A DNA stretch of 6,479 nucleotides from Clostridia bacterium (lineage in GTDB: Bacteria > Bacillota > Clostridia > Lachnospirales > Anaerotignaceae), in NCBI GenBank assembly GCA_900757025.1, contig CAAEMG010000061.1:1-6479 (forward strand), written 5' to 3'. The notes under the pieces are model-generated. The model was given only the letters and a program-made list of their open reading frames with translations. It made no database searches and was not told the DNA's origin. The position numbers were made by a program, and so were the translations under genes. This document shows positions 1-5,704 of this stretch, piece after piece. Within the stretch, counting starts at the first letter, position 1, and each line of letters begins with the position of its first letter.

Positions 1-75
<75 letters not shown>

Positions 76-101
76 TTTTAATTAAATATTGTTAAAAACA
101 T

Positions 102-174
102 GGGAGTTTAGCTCAGCTGGGAGAGCGCTTGCCTTACAAGCAAGATGTCACAGGTTCGAGCCCTGTAATTCCCA
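102..174 (+). tRNA. tRNA-Val (TAC)
   Basis: Complete 73-base cloverleaf. The acceptor stem is GGGAGTT (102-108) with AATTCCC (167-173), including one G-T pair. The anticodon stem is CTTGC/GCAAG, with loop CTTACAA and anticodon TAC at 135-137. The T arm is ACAGG-TTCGAGC-CCTGT. Discriminator A174 is followed directly by a T run, so CCA is not encoded and must be added by tRNA nucleotidyltransferase. It is the middle gene of the Asp-Val-Met cluster. Confidence 0.97.
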
Positions 175-187
175 TTTTTTTATATAT

Positions 188-261
188 GGCGGAGTAGCTC
201 AGTTGGCTAGAGCACGCGGTTCATACCCGCGGTGTCGAGGGTTCGAATCCCCCCTCCGCTA
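188..261 (+). tRNA. tRNA-Met (CAT), elongator type
   Basis: Complete 74-base cloverleaf. Acceptor GGCGGAG (188-194) pairs with CTCCGCT (254-260), with a G-T pair at the end. Anticodon stem CGCGG/CCGCG carries loop TTCATAC, anticodon CAT at 222-224. The initiator hallmarks (unpaired first position and three consecutive G-C pairs next to the loop in GGG/CCC order) are absent. The loop and arms match elongator tRNA-Met of Bacillus/Clostridium rather than the lysidine-modified tRNA-Ile2, which has a CTCATAA-type loop. CCA is not encoded. It lies 13 bases after tRNA-Val. Confidence 0.93.
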
Positions 262-286
262 TTTTTTTATTTTCTTGTAAAAATTT

Positions 287-316
287 AAAGCCCATCTTTA
301 AAAGATGAGCTTTTTT
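287..316. terminator. bidirectional terminator between tRNAs and convergent genes
   Basis: AAAGC (287-291) pairs with GCTTT (309-313), and CATCTT (293-298) pairs with AAGATG (302-307), with one C/A mismatch between the two stems and a 3-base loop. A T run (311-316) follows on the + strand. On the minus strand the hairpin is followed by AAATTTTT. It therefore suits both the tRNA operon from the left and the two minus-strand genes from the right, the nearer of which stops at 318. Confidence 0.85.
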
Positions 317-317
317 G

Positions 318-605
318 TTATTCAAGACTGTTTTCATATTGTTCGGCAAATGCTTCCATAAGTGCCAGCTGATTTGCTTCTATAGAGTCAAGCTGTGTCA
401 TTTCTTTTTCAATTTCTTTTTCGTATTCTGCGGTTATTTCTCCGTTTTCGTATTTGTAAATTAAATTGAAACCGTTTTTTGTTTCTGCTGTAGGTAAACT
501 TTTTTCTGTCCAAATGCAGCTGTCAGATATATATTTTTTTGCATTTTCTTTTGAAATTATGTTGTTATAAGCTGTGATTTTATTGTTTTCTAACCAAATT
601 AGCAT
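318..605 (-). CDS. small protein downstream of phage tail fibre gene
   Basis: A 95-residue acidic protein with no recognised catalytic motif. The N-terminal half (1-55) opens MLIWLENNKITAYNN and looks like a compact beta/alpha fold. Residues 56-95 are charged and helical, with an EKEIEKEM run followed by ANQLALMEAFAEQYE, likely a short coiled coil. Small proteins with this kind of '..IEANQLALMEA..' ending are familiar to me just after tail-fibre genes in Firmicute prophages, but I cannot name a family. The ATG follows the upstream gene's TAA with no gap. Its Shine-Dalgarno AAGGAGG sits inside the last codons of that gene, eight bases before the ATG, so the two are translationally linked. It ends just before the shared terminator. 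Confidence 0.8.
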   Translation of the reverse strand: MLIWLENNKITAYNNIISKENAKKYISDSCIWTEKSLPTAETKNGFNLIYKYENGEITAEYEKEIEKEMTQLDSIEANQLALMEAFAEQYENSLE

Positions 606-1331
606 TTATATTGCCTCCTTTATGCCGTATTTTACAGTTCCCGATATGTCTGTGAATTTTCCGTTTGAACCAAAGCCATAAAGTGCAATTCTTATTACAT
701 CGCCTTTTTCAACCTTTACACTGGCGTTATATGTAAGTGTATCTGTGCTGTTTGGTGATACACTTTCATTATAATCAAGCTGCAATAATGTAACTCCGTC
801 AGGCCTTGCTGAAATTGTTGTTCCGTGGGGCAAATTGGCATATTGCATACTGCTTCCGCCTTTTCCCGGAGTATAAAATGTATTTCCGAGTGTGCTTGAA
901 TTTGAAAGTATATACAATTTGATAGAATCACTAGAACTGTCTGAAAGATTGTTGCGTGTTGCACTTATATTAAGAAACAAGTAGCCACCGTATTCGCATT
1001 TAAAAGATTTGCCTGCTACACATACGGTTGGGGAAGTTGTGCTTATATCCGGCGCCGAAGAAGAATCCGCAAGAACAAATGTGTTTGTTGTGTCAGGAAC
1101 GTAATAAAAATTTTCTTTTGCCAGTTGCTCAGATATTTTATTCAGCTTTCCCATAATTGTTGTCGTTCCTGTGTCGGAAGAAGCCCCTATTTTGTCCTCA
1201 AAATCTGCTGTTTTAACCTCCATGTCGTGCATTGCTGTGTCTATGGTTTCCATGTTTTCGTTCATATGCTCCGCATCAAAAAAATCATCGTCGTCGGGCA
1301 TATTCAAATTGTAATTTTCTGTGTGTGTCAA
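606..1331 (-). CDS. phage tail-fibre-like protein, TTG start
   Basis: A 241-residue protein. Residues 6-40 carry the pattern NYNLNMPDDDDFFDAEH followed by MNENMETIDTAMHDME. This is the N-terminal signature of many Firmicute prophage tail fibres, which attaches the fibre to the tail. A short linker follows (41-72, TGTTTIMGKLNKISEQLA), then a Ser/Thr/Asn-rich beta-strand region (75-241) that probably forms the exposed receptor-binding part. The start is TTG at 1331-1329, set by AAGGAGG (1345-1339) seven bases upstream; there is no usable ATG nearby. No other tail, capsid, integrase or lysis gene is in the window, so this is an orphan remnant, a tailocin end or a reused adhesin-like protein. The tail-fibre call rests on the N-terminal motif only. 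Confidence 0.82.
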   Translation of the reverse strand: MTHTENYNLNMPDDDDFFDAEHMNENMETIDTAMHDMEVKTADFEDKIGASSDTGTTTIMGKLNKISEQLAKENFYYVPDTTNTFVLADSSSAPDISTTSPTVCVAGKSFKCEYGGYLFLNISATRNNLSDSSSDSIKLYILSNSSTLGNTFYTPGKGGSSMQYANLPHGTTISARPDGVTLLQLDYNESVSPNSTDTLTYNASVKVEKGDVIRIALYGFGSNGKFTDISGTVKYGIKEAI

Positions 1332-1338
1332 TAAAATT

Positions 1339-1345
1339 CCTCCTT
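1339..1345 (-). promoter_or_regulatory. ribosome binding site that fixes a TTG start
   Basis: AAGGAGG on the minus strand with a 7-base spacer to TTG (1331-1329). The perfect Shine-Dalgarno and the lack of an in-frame ATG at a suitable distance support the TTG start of the tail-fibre-like gene. Confidence 0.85.
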
Positions 1346-1362
1346 ATATAATGTAGTTTTTC

Positions 1363-1376
1363 AGATTTGCAAATCT
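1363..1376. repeat. 14-bp perfect palindrome, possible operator
   Basis: AGATTTGCAAATCT is its own reverse complement. It lies in the 212-base divergent intergenic region, 17 bases upstream of the ribosome site of the minus-strand tail-fibre gene and 87 bases left of the purK -35 box. It could be a dimeric repressor site controlling the phage-derived pair. I see no convincing minus-strand promoter next to it, so the role is open. Confidence 0.45.
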
Positions 1377-1449
1377 TTATGACTTCTGGTTTTAATTTAA
1401 CATTTATCTATGTACCTTGTGTGTCCCTTTTAATATAAGTTAAAAAGTC

Positions 1450-1477
1450 TTGCCTAACGGAAGAAAAACAATATAAT
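1450..1477 (+). promoter_or_regulatory. candidate sigma-70/SigA promoter of purK
   Basis: TTGCCT (1450-1455), a 16-base spacer and a consensus TATAAT (1472-1477). Transcription would start near 1484, leaving a leader of about 60 bases, too short for a purine riboswitch. A weaker alternative is TTTAAA (1482-1487) with TAAAAT (1505-1510), 17 bases apart. Confidence 0.6.
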
Positions 1478-1543
1478 TATATTTAAAAAGAAAATATTAT
1501 ATGGTAAAATTTATTTTTAAATAAAACAAACGGAGGCTAAAAA

Positions 1544-2707
1544 ATGGCAAAGGCTAATATACATAAGAAAATAGGCATTATCGGCGGCGGTCAGCTTGGT
1601 CAGATGATGATTTTGGAAGCAAAAAAAATGGGATTTTATATAACCGTTCTTGACCCTACGCTTAACTGTCCGGCGCATACTATTGTTGATGAACATATTG
1701 TTGCGGATTTTGAAGATGAAAAAGCAATACGTCTTCTTGCGGAAAAATCAGATGTTGTTACATATGAATTTGAGCATATAAATGCACAGGTTTTAAAACA
1801 GCTTGAAGCCGAGGGCAAAAAAGTTTACCCTACAGCCACAAGCCTTGAAATTATTCAAAATAAATTCACTCAGAAATCTCTTCTTAAAAAAGACGGAATA
1901 CCCGTTCCCGATTTTATGGCTGTTTCTTCTCCGGCGGAAATTCTTGCGGCGGGAAAAGAATATGGTTTTCCTCTTATGCTTAAAGCCTGCACAGGTGGCT
2001 ATGACGGCAAGGGAAATTATGTTGTGAAAAATGAAAATGACTGCGAAAACGGATATAAAGAGCTTGGCGGAGGAACACTTCCTCTTATGGCTGAAAAATT
2101 CTATCCTTTTATAATGGAAATTTCAGTGCTTGCCTGCCGAGCAATAAACGGCGATATAAAAGTTTACCCTGTTGCCGAAAATATACATAAAGACAGCATA
2201 CTTGATAAAACAAGAGTTCCGGCGTCGATTTCAGCTAAAACAACCGAAAACGCCATGAATCTTGCCAAAAGAGTTATGGAAGTTTTTGAAGGCGTTGGAA
2301 TGTTCTGTGTTGAAATGTTTGTGGATAAAGACGGAAATGTTGCCATAAACGAAGTTGCCCCAAGACCACATAATTCGGGCCATTATACAATAGAGGCCTG
2401 CGTAACAAGCCAGTTTGAACAGCATATAAGGGCTGTAAGCGGACTTCCTTTGGGTGATCCTTCACTTGTGCGTCCTGTAGTAATGAGAAATATTTTGGGC
2501 GAAGAAGGCTCAAGCGGAAAAGCCGTTGTTGAAGGAGCAGACGAAGCCCTTGCAATACCCGGCGTTACACTTCATGTTTACGGAAAAGAAACAAGCAAGC
2601 CAAAGCGTAAAATGGGCCACCTTACGGCAACAGCGGCAACACTTGAAGAAGCGGAAAAAAATGCCGACATGGCAAAAGATTTTATAAAAATAAAGGGTGA
2701 AAATTAA
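1544..2707 (+). CDS. purK: N5-carboxyaminoimidazole ribonucleotide synthase (PurK)
   Basis: Cytosolic ATP-grasp ligase of de novo purine synthesis. It uses ATP and bicarbonate to convert AIR to N5-CAIR, which PurE then rearranges to CAIR. The 387 residues are full length for the family. N-terminal domain: KIGIIGGGQLGQMM (9-22) and TYEFEHIN (73-80). ATP-grasp domain from about 106: ATP-binding LMLKACTGGYDGKGNYVV (144-161), then CVEMFV (255-260) and AINEVAPRPHNSGHYTIEA (267-285), whose Glu257 and Glu270 are the expected metal ligands. The C-terminal domain has KRKMGHLTA (354-362). The start has GGAGG (1532-1536) seven bases upstream. It has its own promoter and terminator and no purE or other pur gene beside it, so it is apparently monocistronic. 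It uses many ATA Ile codons, unlike the surface-protein gene downstream. Confidence 0.97.
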   Translation: MAKANIHKKIGIIGGGQLGQMMILEAKKMGFYITVLDPTLNCPAHTIVDEHIVADFEDEKAIRLLAEKSDVVTYEFEHINAQVLKQLEAEGKKVYPTATSLEIIQNKFTQKSLLKKDGIPVPDFMAVSSPAEILAAGKEYGFPLMLKACTGGYDGKGNYVVKNENDCENGYKELGGGTLPLMAEKFYPFIMEISVLACRAINGDIKVYPVAENIHKDSILDKTRVPASISAKTTENAMNLAKRVMEVFEGVGMFCVEMFVDKDGNVAINEVAPRPHNSGHYTIEACVTSQFEQHIRAVSGLPLGDPSLVRPVVMRNILGEEGSSGKAVVEGADEALAIPGVTLHVYGKETSKPKRKMGHLTATAATLEEAEKNADMAKDFIKIKGEN

Positions 2708-2722
2708 TAATTTTTTTATAGG

Positions 2723-2755
2723 AGAGAGGTGCTTCGGTCATCTCTCTTTTTTTTT
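2723..2755 (+). terminator. Rho-independent terminator of purK
   Basis: AGAGAGGTG (2723-2731) pairs with CATCTCTCT (2739-2747) over 9 bp with one G-T pair. The loop is CTTCGGT and a run of nine T's follows (2747-2755). It lies 15 bases after the purK stop codon. Confidence 0.93.
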
Positions 2756-2812
2756 GCAAAAACAGAGAAAATGACAGAGATATATTTTTCTTATACTTAG
2801 CCTTCCTCATTT

Positions 2813-2850
2813 TGTCATGTTGAGCGAAACGCAGTGGATTCGAAACATCT
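2813..2850 (+). repeat. interspersed palindromic repeat unit (hybrid type)
   Basis: Single unit beginning TGTCATGTTGAGCG and ending TCGAAACATCT. It shares the interior GAGCGAAACGCAGTGGA with the right-hand arms at 5762-5800 and 6366-6404. Its outer stem is ATGTT/AACAT, as in the left-hand arm at 5706-5746, instead of ATTCT/AGAAT. It sits between the purK terminator and the surface-protein promoters. Apart from this unit and the promoter/leader elements listed separately, the 444-base gap 2756-3199 shows no credible gene. Confidence 0.85.
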
Positions 2851-2933
2851 TGTCTTTTTGCCGAGCCTGTGCACAAACGCCTTGCAAAACATAAAAAATG
2901 TGTATAATTTTTTACAAAATTGTTAAGCGCATA

Positions 2934-2962
2934 TTGAAAAATCATTTAAACTATAATATAAT
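2934..2962 (+). promoter_or_regulatory. candidate distal promoter (P2) of surface-protein gene
   Basis: TTGAAA (2934-2939), 17-base spacer, TATAAT (2957-2962). An overlapping TATAAT at 2952 would leave only 12 bases and is the less likely -10. Transcription would start near 2969, at a GGCTT...AAGCC hairpin, giving a leader of about 230 bases before the ATG at 3200. Confidence 0.55.
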
Positions 2963-2968
2963 ACTATA

Positions 2969-3030
2969 GGCTTGTCACGTTTAAGCCGTTATTCTTTTGC
3001 ACAGGGGCATAGCCATAGCCTGCGGCAAAG
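2969..3030 (+). promoter_or_regulatory. structured part of the long leader
   Basis: Two hairpins follow the P2 start directly. The first is GGCTT (2969-2973) with AAGCC (2983-2987). The second is CTTT-GC plus CAGG (2994-3005) with CCTG plus GCAAAG (3019-3030), enclosing a GGC-ATA-GCC inner stem (3006-3014). No T run follows either one, so they are not intrinsic terminators. They could stabilise the long transcript or bind a regulator. No known riboswitch class is recognised. Confidence 0.4.
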
Positions 3031-3041
3031 CCTTTGTTTAA

Positions 3042-3068
3042 CCAATGTTACACTTGTGTTACAGTTGG
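3042..3068. promoter_or_regulatory. interrupted palindrome and direct repeat before P1, possible operator
   Basis: CCAA (3042-3045) and TTGG (3065-3068) bracket TGTTACAC (3046-3053) and GTGTTACA (3056-3063). These inner blocks pair with one T-T mismatch. The same stretch also reads as a direct repeat, TGTTACA at 3046 and again at 3057, an 11-bp step of about one helical turn. It ends 10 bases before the P1 -35 box, a suitable position for an activator or repressor dimer. Confidence 0.5.
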
Positions 3069-3078
3069 CGCAAATCGG

Positions 3079-3107
3079 TTGACGGTAAAAATGTGGTGTG
3101 CTATACT
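3079..3107 (+). promoter_or_regulatory. strong SigA-type promoter (P1) of surface-protein gene
   Basis: TTGACG (3079-3084), exactly 17 bases, TATACT (3102-3107): five of six matches in each box. Transcription would start near 3113-3115, leaving a leader of about 86 bases that begins in a hairpin. This is the best promoter match in the window and fits a highly expressed gene. Confidence 0.8.
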
Positions 3108-3110
3108 ACG

Positions 3111-3159
3111 GTTTGTAATAAGGAAATGGGTGTAGCGACCTTTCCTAATAAAAACAAAC
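3111..3159 (+). promoter_or_regulatory. 5'-terminal stem-loop in the surface-protein mRNA leader
   Basis: AGGAAA (3121-3126) pairs with TTTCCT (3141-3146), extended inward by GGT/ACC (3129-3131 with 3138-3140). An outer GTTTGT (3111-3116) pairs with ACAAAC (3154-3159) across an A/T-rich internal loop. If transcription starts near 3113, the structure sits at the very 5' end of the message. Stem-loops there are known to protect bacterial mRNAs from 5'-end-dependent decay (for example E. coli ompA). Stabilisation here is inference. Confidence 0.55.
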
Positions 3160-3199
3160 TTAAAAAAACAAACAAATATTCCAAGGAGGAGATTTCGAA

Positions 3200-5386
3200 A
3201 TGAAGAAGAAAATTGCTTTATTTTTAGCAGCTGCCATGACAGTTTCAGCACTTCCTATGACAGCTTTCGCTTCAACAACAAACACAGTTTCTAAAATCGC
3301 AACTGTAGAAACAGACGACAAGTATGAGTCAACAATCGTTCTTGATGAATTCAAGGGCATGACAGAAACTGATGAAAAACAGACAATCAAACTTACACTC
3401 GTAGGTTCTGAATTCCAGGATGCTCAGTTCTCAGATTCTGCTGACGCTAACGGCGTTACATGGACAAAGATCGGTGACAAGGAAGCTTTCGCAACATTCA
3501 CAGCTCCTAACAACGACACAGATACAGTTAAACTCGCTATCAAGGCTACAGCTAAAGACGAAGGTGACTCAACAGTTACAATCGAAGCTACAGATGCAGT
3601 AGTATCAGCTCAGACACTTAAAATCGCTAACGTACAGGGCGGCGCTACAACAACAACAATCAGTGGTACAACAGCTATCAAAGAAACAGCTACAAAGATG
3701 AAGAGCATTGTTATCACAGAAACAACAGCAGGCTCACTTGATAAAGATGCAAAGATCAAAGTTAAACTTTCAAACGGTTTCAAATGGGTAGATAACAGCG
3801 ATACAAAAGTTGTAGTATTCCCAGCAGACTGCGGTATTGATACAAGCAATGCTAAATTTACAATCGATTCAGACGATGACCAGGTAGCTTACATCCAGCT
3901 TAAAGGCGAATCAACAAAGGCTGCTACAATTTCTCTTATGAACCCATACGTAATGTATGATGATGATGAAGCTGAAATTGGCGACACTTGCGAAGCTACA
4001 ATTTCTGAATCAGGTGCTTCAAAGCAGACAATCAAACTTGGTGATGCAGCTGATTACGGCGTAGCTTTCACAATCTACAAAGATGCTGAACTTCCTGTAT
4101 TCTACTCAGGTGACTACGACAGCGACACAGATACTCTTGAAGTAAAGATTAAAGAAAACATCGCTAAATCACTTATCGACGGCAGAAAAGTAAAAATTAC
4201 TTTCCCTGAAGGCGTTGAAGTAATGGGCGTTGACGAAAAGAAAGCTGACAATGTTGGCGGCAATGTTAAATACACAGTTGACGAAAACGAAGTTACACTT
4301 GACGGTATCAAGGGCAACGACAGCAAAGCTGAAATCAGACTTACATTTAACCTTGCTGTAGATCCTGAATTCACAGGCGACATCACAGCTACACTTTCAG
4401 GTTCAGCTGTAGGCGATGACCAGACTCTTACAGTAGGTAAGGCTGAATTCCCTGTAAAGGTTGATGCTGATACAAACGAACTTCAGATCGACTACAGAAA
4501 CACAAAGGCTTCTGACATCACATTAACAGAAGCTGAAGCTGGCGCTCTTAAGAAAGATACAAAAGTAAGCCTTAAACTTGACGAACTTAAATTCGATGGC
4601 ACACCAACTGTAGAAGTTACAGGCGGCGACCTTAAGATCGAAAACGTTAAGACAAACAGCGACGGTATCCTTACATTCGATATCAAGACAGAATCTCAGA
4701 AAGAAGCCGGTGTAGTTAAGATTTCTGACATCAACCTCTTCATGAGCAGATCACTTCCTGCTGGTGACTATGACCTTAAAGTAGTTGCTACAAACGAAGC
4801 TAAATTAAACGGTTCAAAGGCTTCAGACAACGGTGCTGACCACAAGAACGACTTTGTAAAGACACTTTCAAATAACGCTATCTTCAGAACATATGTTGAT
4901 AAGAGCGACATCGATGGTGGTTTCGATACAGATGAAGTAACAGTTAAGAAAGGTTATGTAACAGTTGTAACAGCTGGTCGTGACCAGGGTGACTCTACAT
5001 TCACAACACAGGTTAAAGTAACAATCGGTGCTGACAAGATGTATGCTGGTACAAAGGAAATCGCTCTTGACGTTCCTGCTTACATTGCAAACGGTTACAC
5101 AATGCTCCCTGTTCGTGCCGTAACAGAAGCTCTTTCAGGCGCTGCTATCGTAAGATGGGATGACGCATCTAAGACAGTTACAATCACATTTGGTGAGAGA
5201 GTAATCAACATGACAGTTGGTTCTAAGACAATGGTAATCAACGGTGTTAACGTAGCTATGCAGGCTGCTTGCGAAATCACAGACAGCAGAGCATTCATTC
5301 CTCTTAGAGACCTTGGATACGCTCTTGGTCTTAACGACAGCAAGATCGCTTGGGATGACGCTACAAAGACAGCTACACTTAACTAA
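3200..5386 (+). CDS. secreted stalk-domain surface protein, S-layer-like
   Basis: A 728-residue acidic exported protein. Residues 1-24 are a signal peptide: basic MKKK, hydrophobic core and AFA before Ser25. Three related Ig-like modules lie near 169-268, 311-400 and 439-531, sharing a core such as AGSLDKDAKIKVKLSNGFKW versus AGALKKDTKVSLKL. Residues 602-728 form a copper-amine-oxidase-N-like (stalk) domain, recognised by GYTMLPVRAVTEAL, VRWDDASKTVTI, AFIPLRDLGYALG and IAWDDATKTATL. There is no SLH repeat, LPXTG motif or C-terminal membrane helix, so the wall anchor is unknown. Ribosome site AAGGAGG (3183-3189). Codon choice is strongly biased: Ile is almost all ATC with no ATA, and Thr almost all ACA. 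Together with the strong promoter and terminator this suggests a major S-layer or wall protein; an adhesin is the alternative. Confidence 0.9.
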   Translation: MKKKIALFLAAAMTVSALPMTAFASTTNTVSKIATVETDDKYESTIVLDEFKGMTETDEKQTIKLTLVGSEFQDAQFSDSADANGVTWTKIGDKEAFATFTAPNNDTDTVKLAIKATAKDEGDSTVTIEATDAVVSAQTLKIANVQGGATTTTISGTTAIKETATKMKSIVITETTAGSLDKDAKIKVKLSNGFKWVDNSDTKVVVFPADCGIDTSNAKFTIDSDDDQVAYIQLKGESTKAATISLMNPYVMYDDDEAEIGDTCEATISESGASKQTIKLGDAADYGVAFTIYKDAELPVFYSGDYDSDTDTLEVKIKENIAKSLIDGRKVKITFPEGVEVMGVDEKKADNVGGNVKYTVDENEVTLDGIKGNDSKAEIRLTFNLAVDPEFTGDITATLSGSAVGDDQTLTVGKAEFPVKVDADTNELQIDYRNTKASDITLTEAEAGALKKDTKVSLKLDELKFDGTPTVEVTGGDLKIENVKTNSDGILTFDIKTESQKEAGVVKISDINLFMSRSLPAGDYDLKVVATNEAKLNGSKASDNGADHKNDFVKTLSNNAIFRTYVDKSDIDGGFDTDEVTVKKGYVTVVTAGRDQGDSTFTTQVKVTIGADKMYAGTKEIALDVPAYIANGYTMLPVRAVTEALSGAAIVRWDDASKTVTITFGERVINMTVGSKTMVINGVNVAMQAACEITDSRAFIPLRDLGYALGLNDSKIAWDDATKTATLN

Positions 5387-5426
5387 TTTAAAATTAGATA
5401 AGAGTAAGTCTTATAATTTCAAAATT

Positions 5427-5457
5427 AAGGGAACTCCTTCGGGAGTTCCTTTTTTTT
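5427..5457 (+). terminator. UUCG Rho-independent terminator of surface-protein gene
   Basis: GGAACTCC (5430-5437) pairs perfectly with GGAGTTCC (5442-5449) around a TTCG tetraloop. The stem can extend with A-T/G-T pairs to 5427/5452. A run of eight T's follows (5450-5457). It is 43 bases downstream of the stop codon and closes the monocistronic unit. Confidence 0.96.
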
Positions 5458-5516
5458 GTTTTTTTAGTGTTCAGTATTTTTTGTCTTCTGACGGCTGTCC
5501 ACCGGTTACTGTTTTT

Positions 5517-5540
5517 TGTCATTCTTAGCCGATTCTCATT
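5517..5540 (+). repeat. shortened repeat fragment
   Basis: Begins TGTCATTCTTAG and ends GATTCTCATT. It matches the two ends of the interspersed unit (TGTCATTCTGAG ... GAATCTCAT) with the middle missing. It is the first of a run of repeat-derived segments filling 5458-5891; no protein gene is credible in that 434-base stretch. Confidence 0.5.
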
Positions 5541-5552
5541 GTTTGTTTTGTT

Positions 5553-5656
5553 TGTCATTCTGAGATAGCAAAACGTGTCAGAATTTTTGCTATGCAAAAA
5601 CCACCTTCGGCGGCGGCACTTCTTTGCTGTTCTCTGCCGAAAAATCTCATAAACCC
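5553..5656 (+). repeat. variant repeat unit with unusual interior
   Basis: Starts with the family's TGTCATTCTGAG and ends with AATCTCATAAACCCA, as copy B at the far right does (ATCTCACAAACCCA). The interior is different, about 75 bases. ATTCTGA (5557-5563) pairs with TCAGAAT (5578-5584), ATAGCAAAA (5565-5573) with TTTTGCTAT (5585-5593), and TTTTTGC (5584-5590) with GCAAAAA (5594-5600), so the hairpins compete. A GC-rich patch (CTTCGGCGGCGGC, 5605-5617) follows. It is either another subtype of the family or a unit disrupted by an insert. Confidence 0.6.
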
Positions 5657-5704
5657 AAATAAAAGCAGAAAATTTATCGTTATTCCCATGCTTGGTAAAA
5701 TAGA

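Noticed and set aside
89..280. Open frame of 63 codons on the + strand
   Set aside because: It runs straight through tRNA-Val and tRNA-Met; the translated 'protein' is the tRNA sequence.
716..964. 82-codon minus-strand frame
   Set aside because: It lies inside the tail-fibre-like gene in another frame, has no ribosome site and no family resemblance.
1484..1543. Purine riboswitch before purK
   Set aside because: The presumed leader is about 60 bases and shows no three-way-junction pairing or terminator/antiterminator.
2682..2945. 87-codon minus-strand frame
   Set aside because: It overlaps the purK terminator and the repeat unit at 2813, has no ribosome site and has low-complexity ends.
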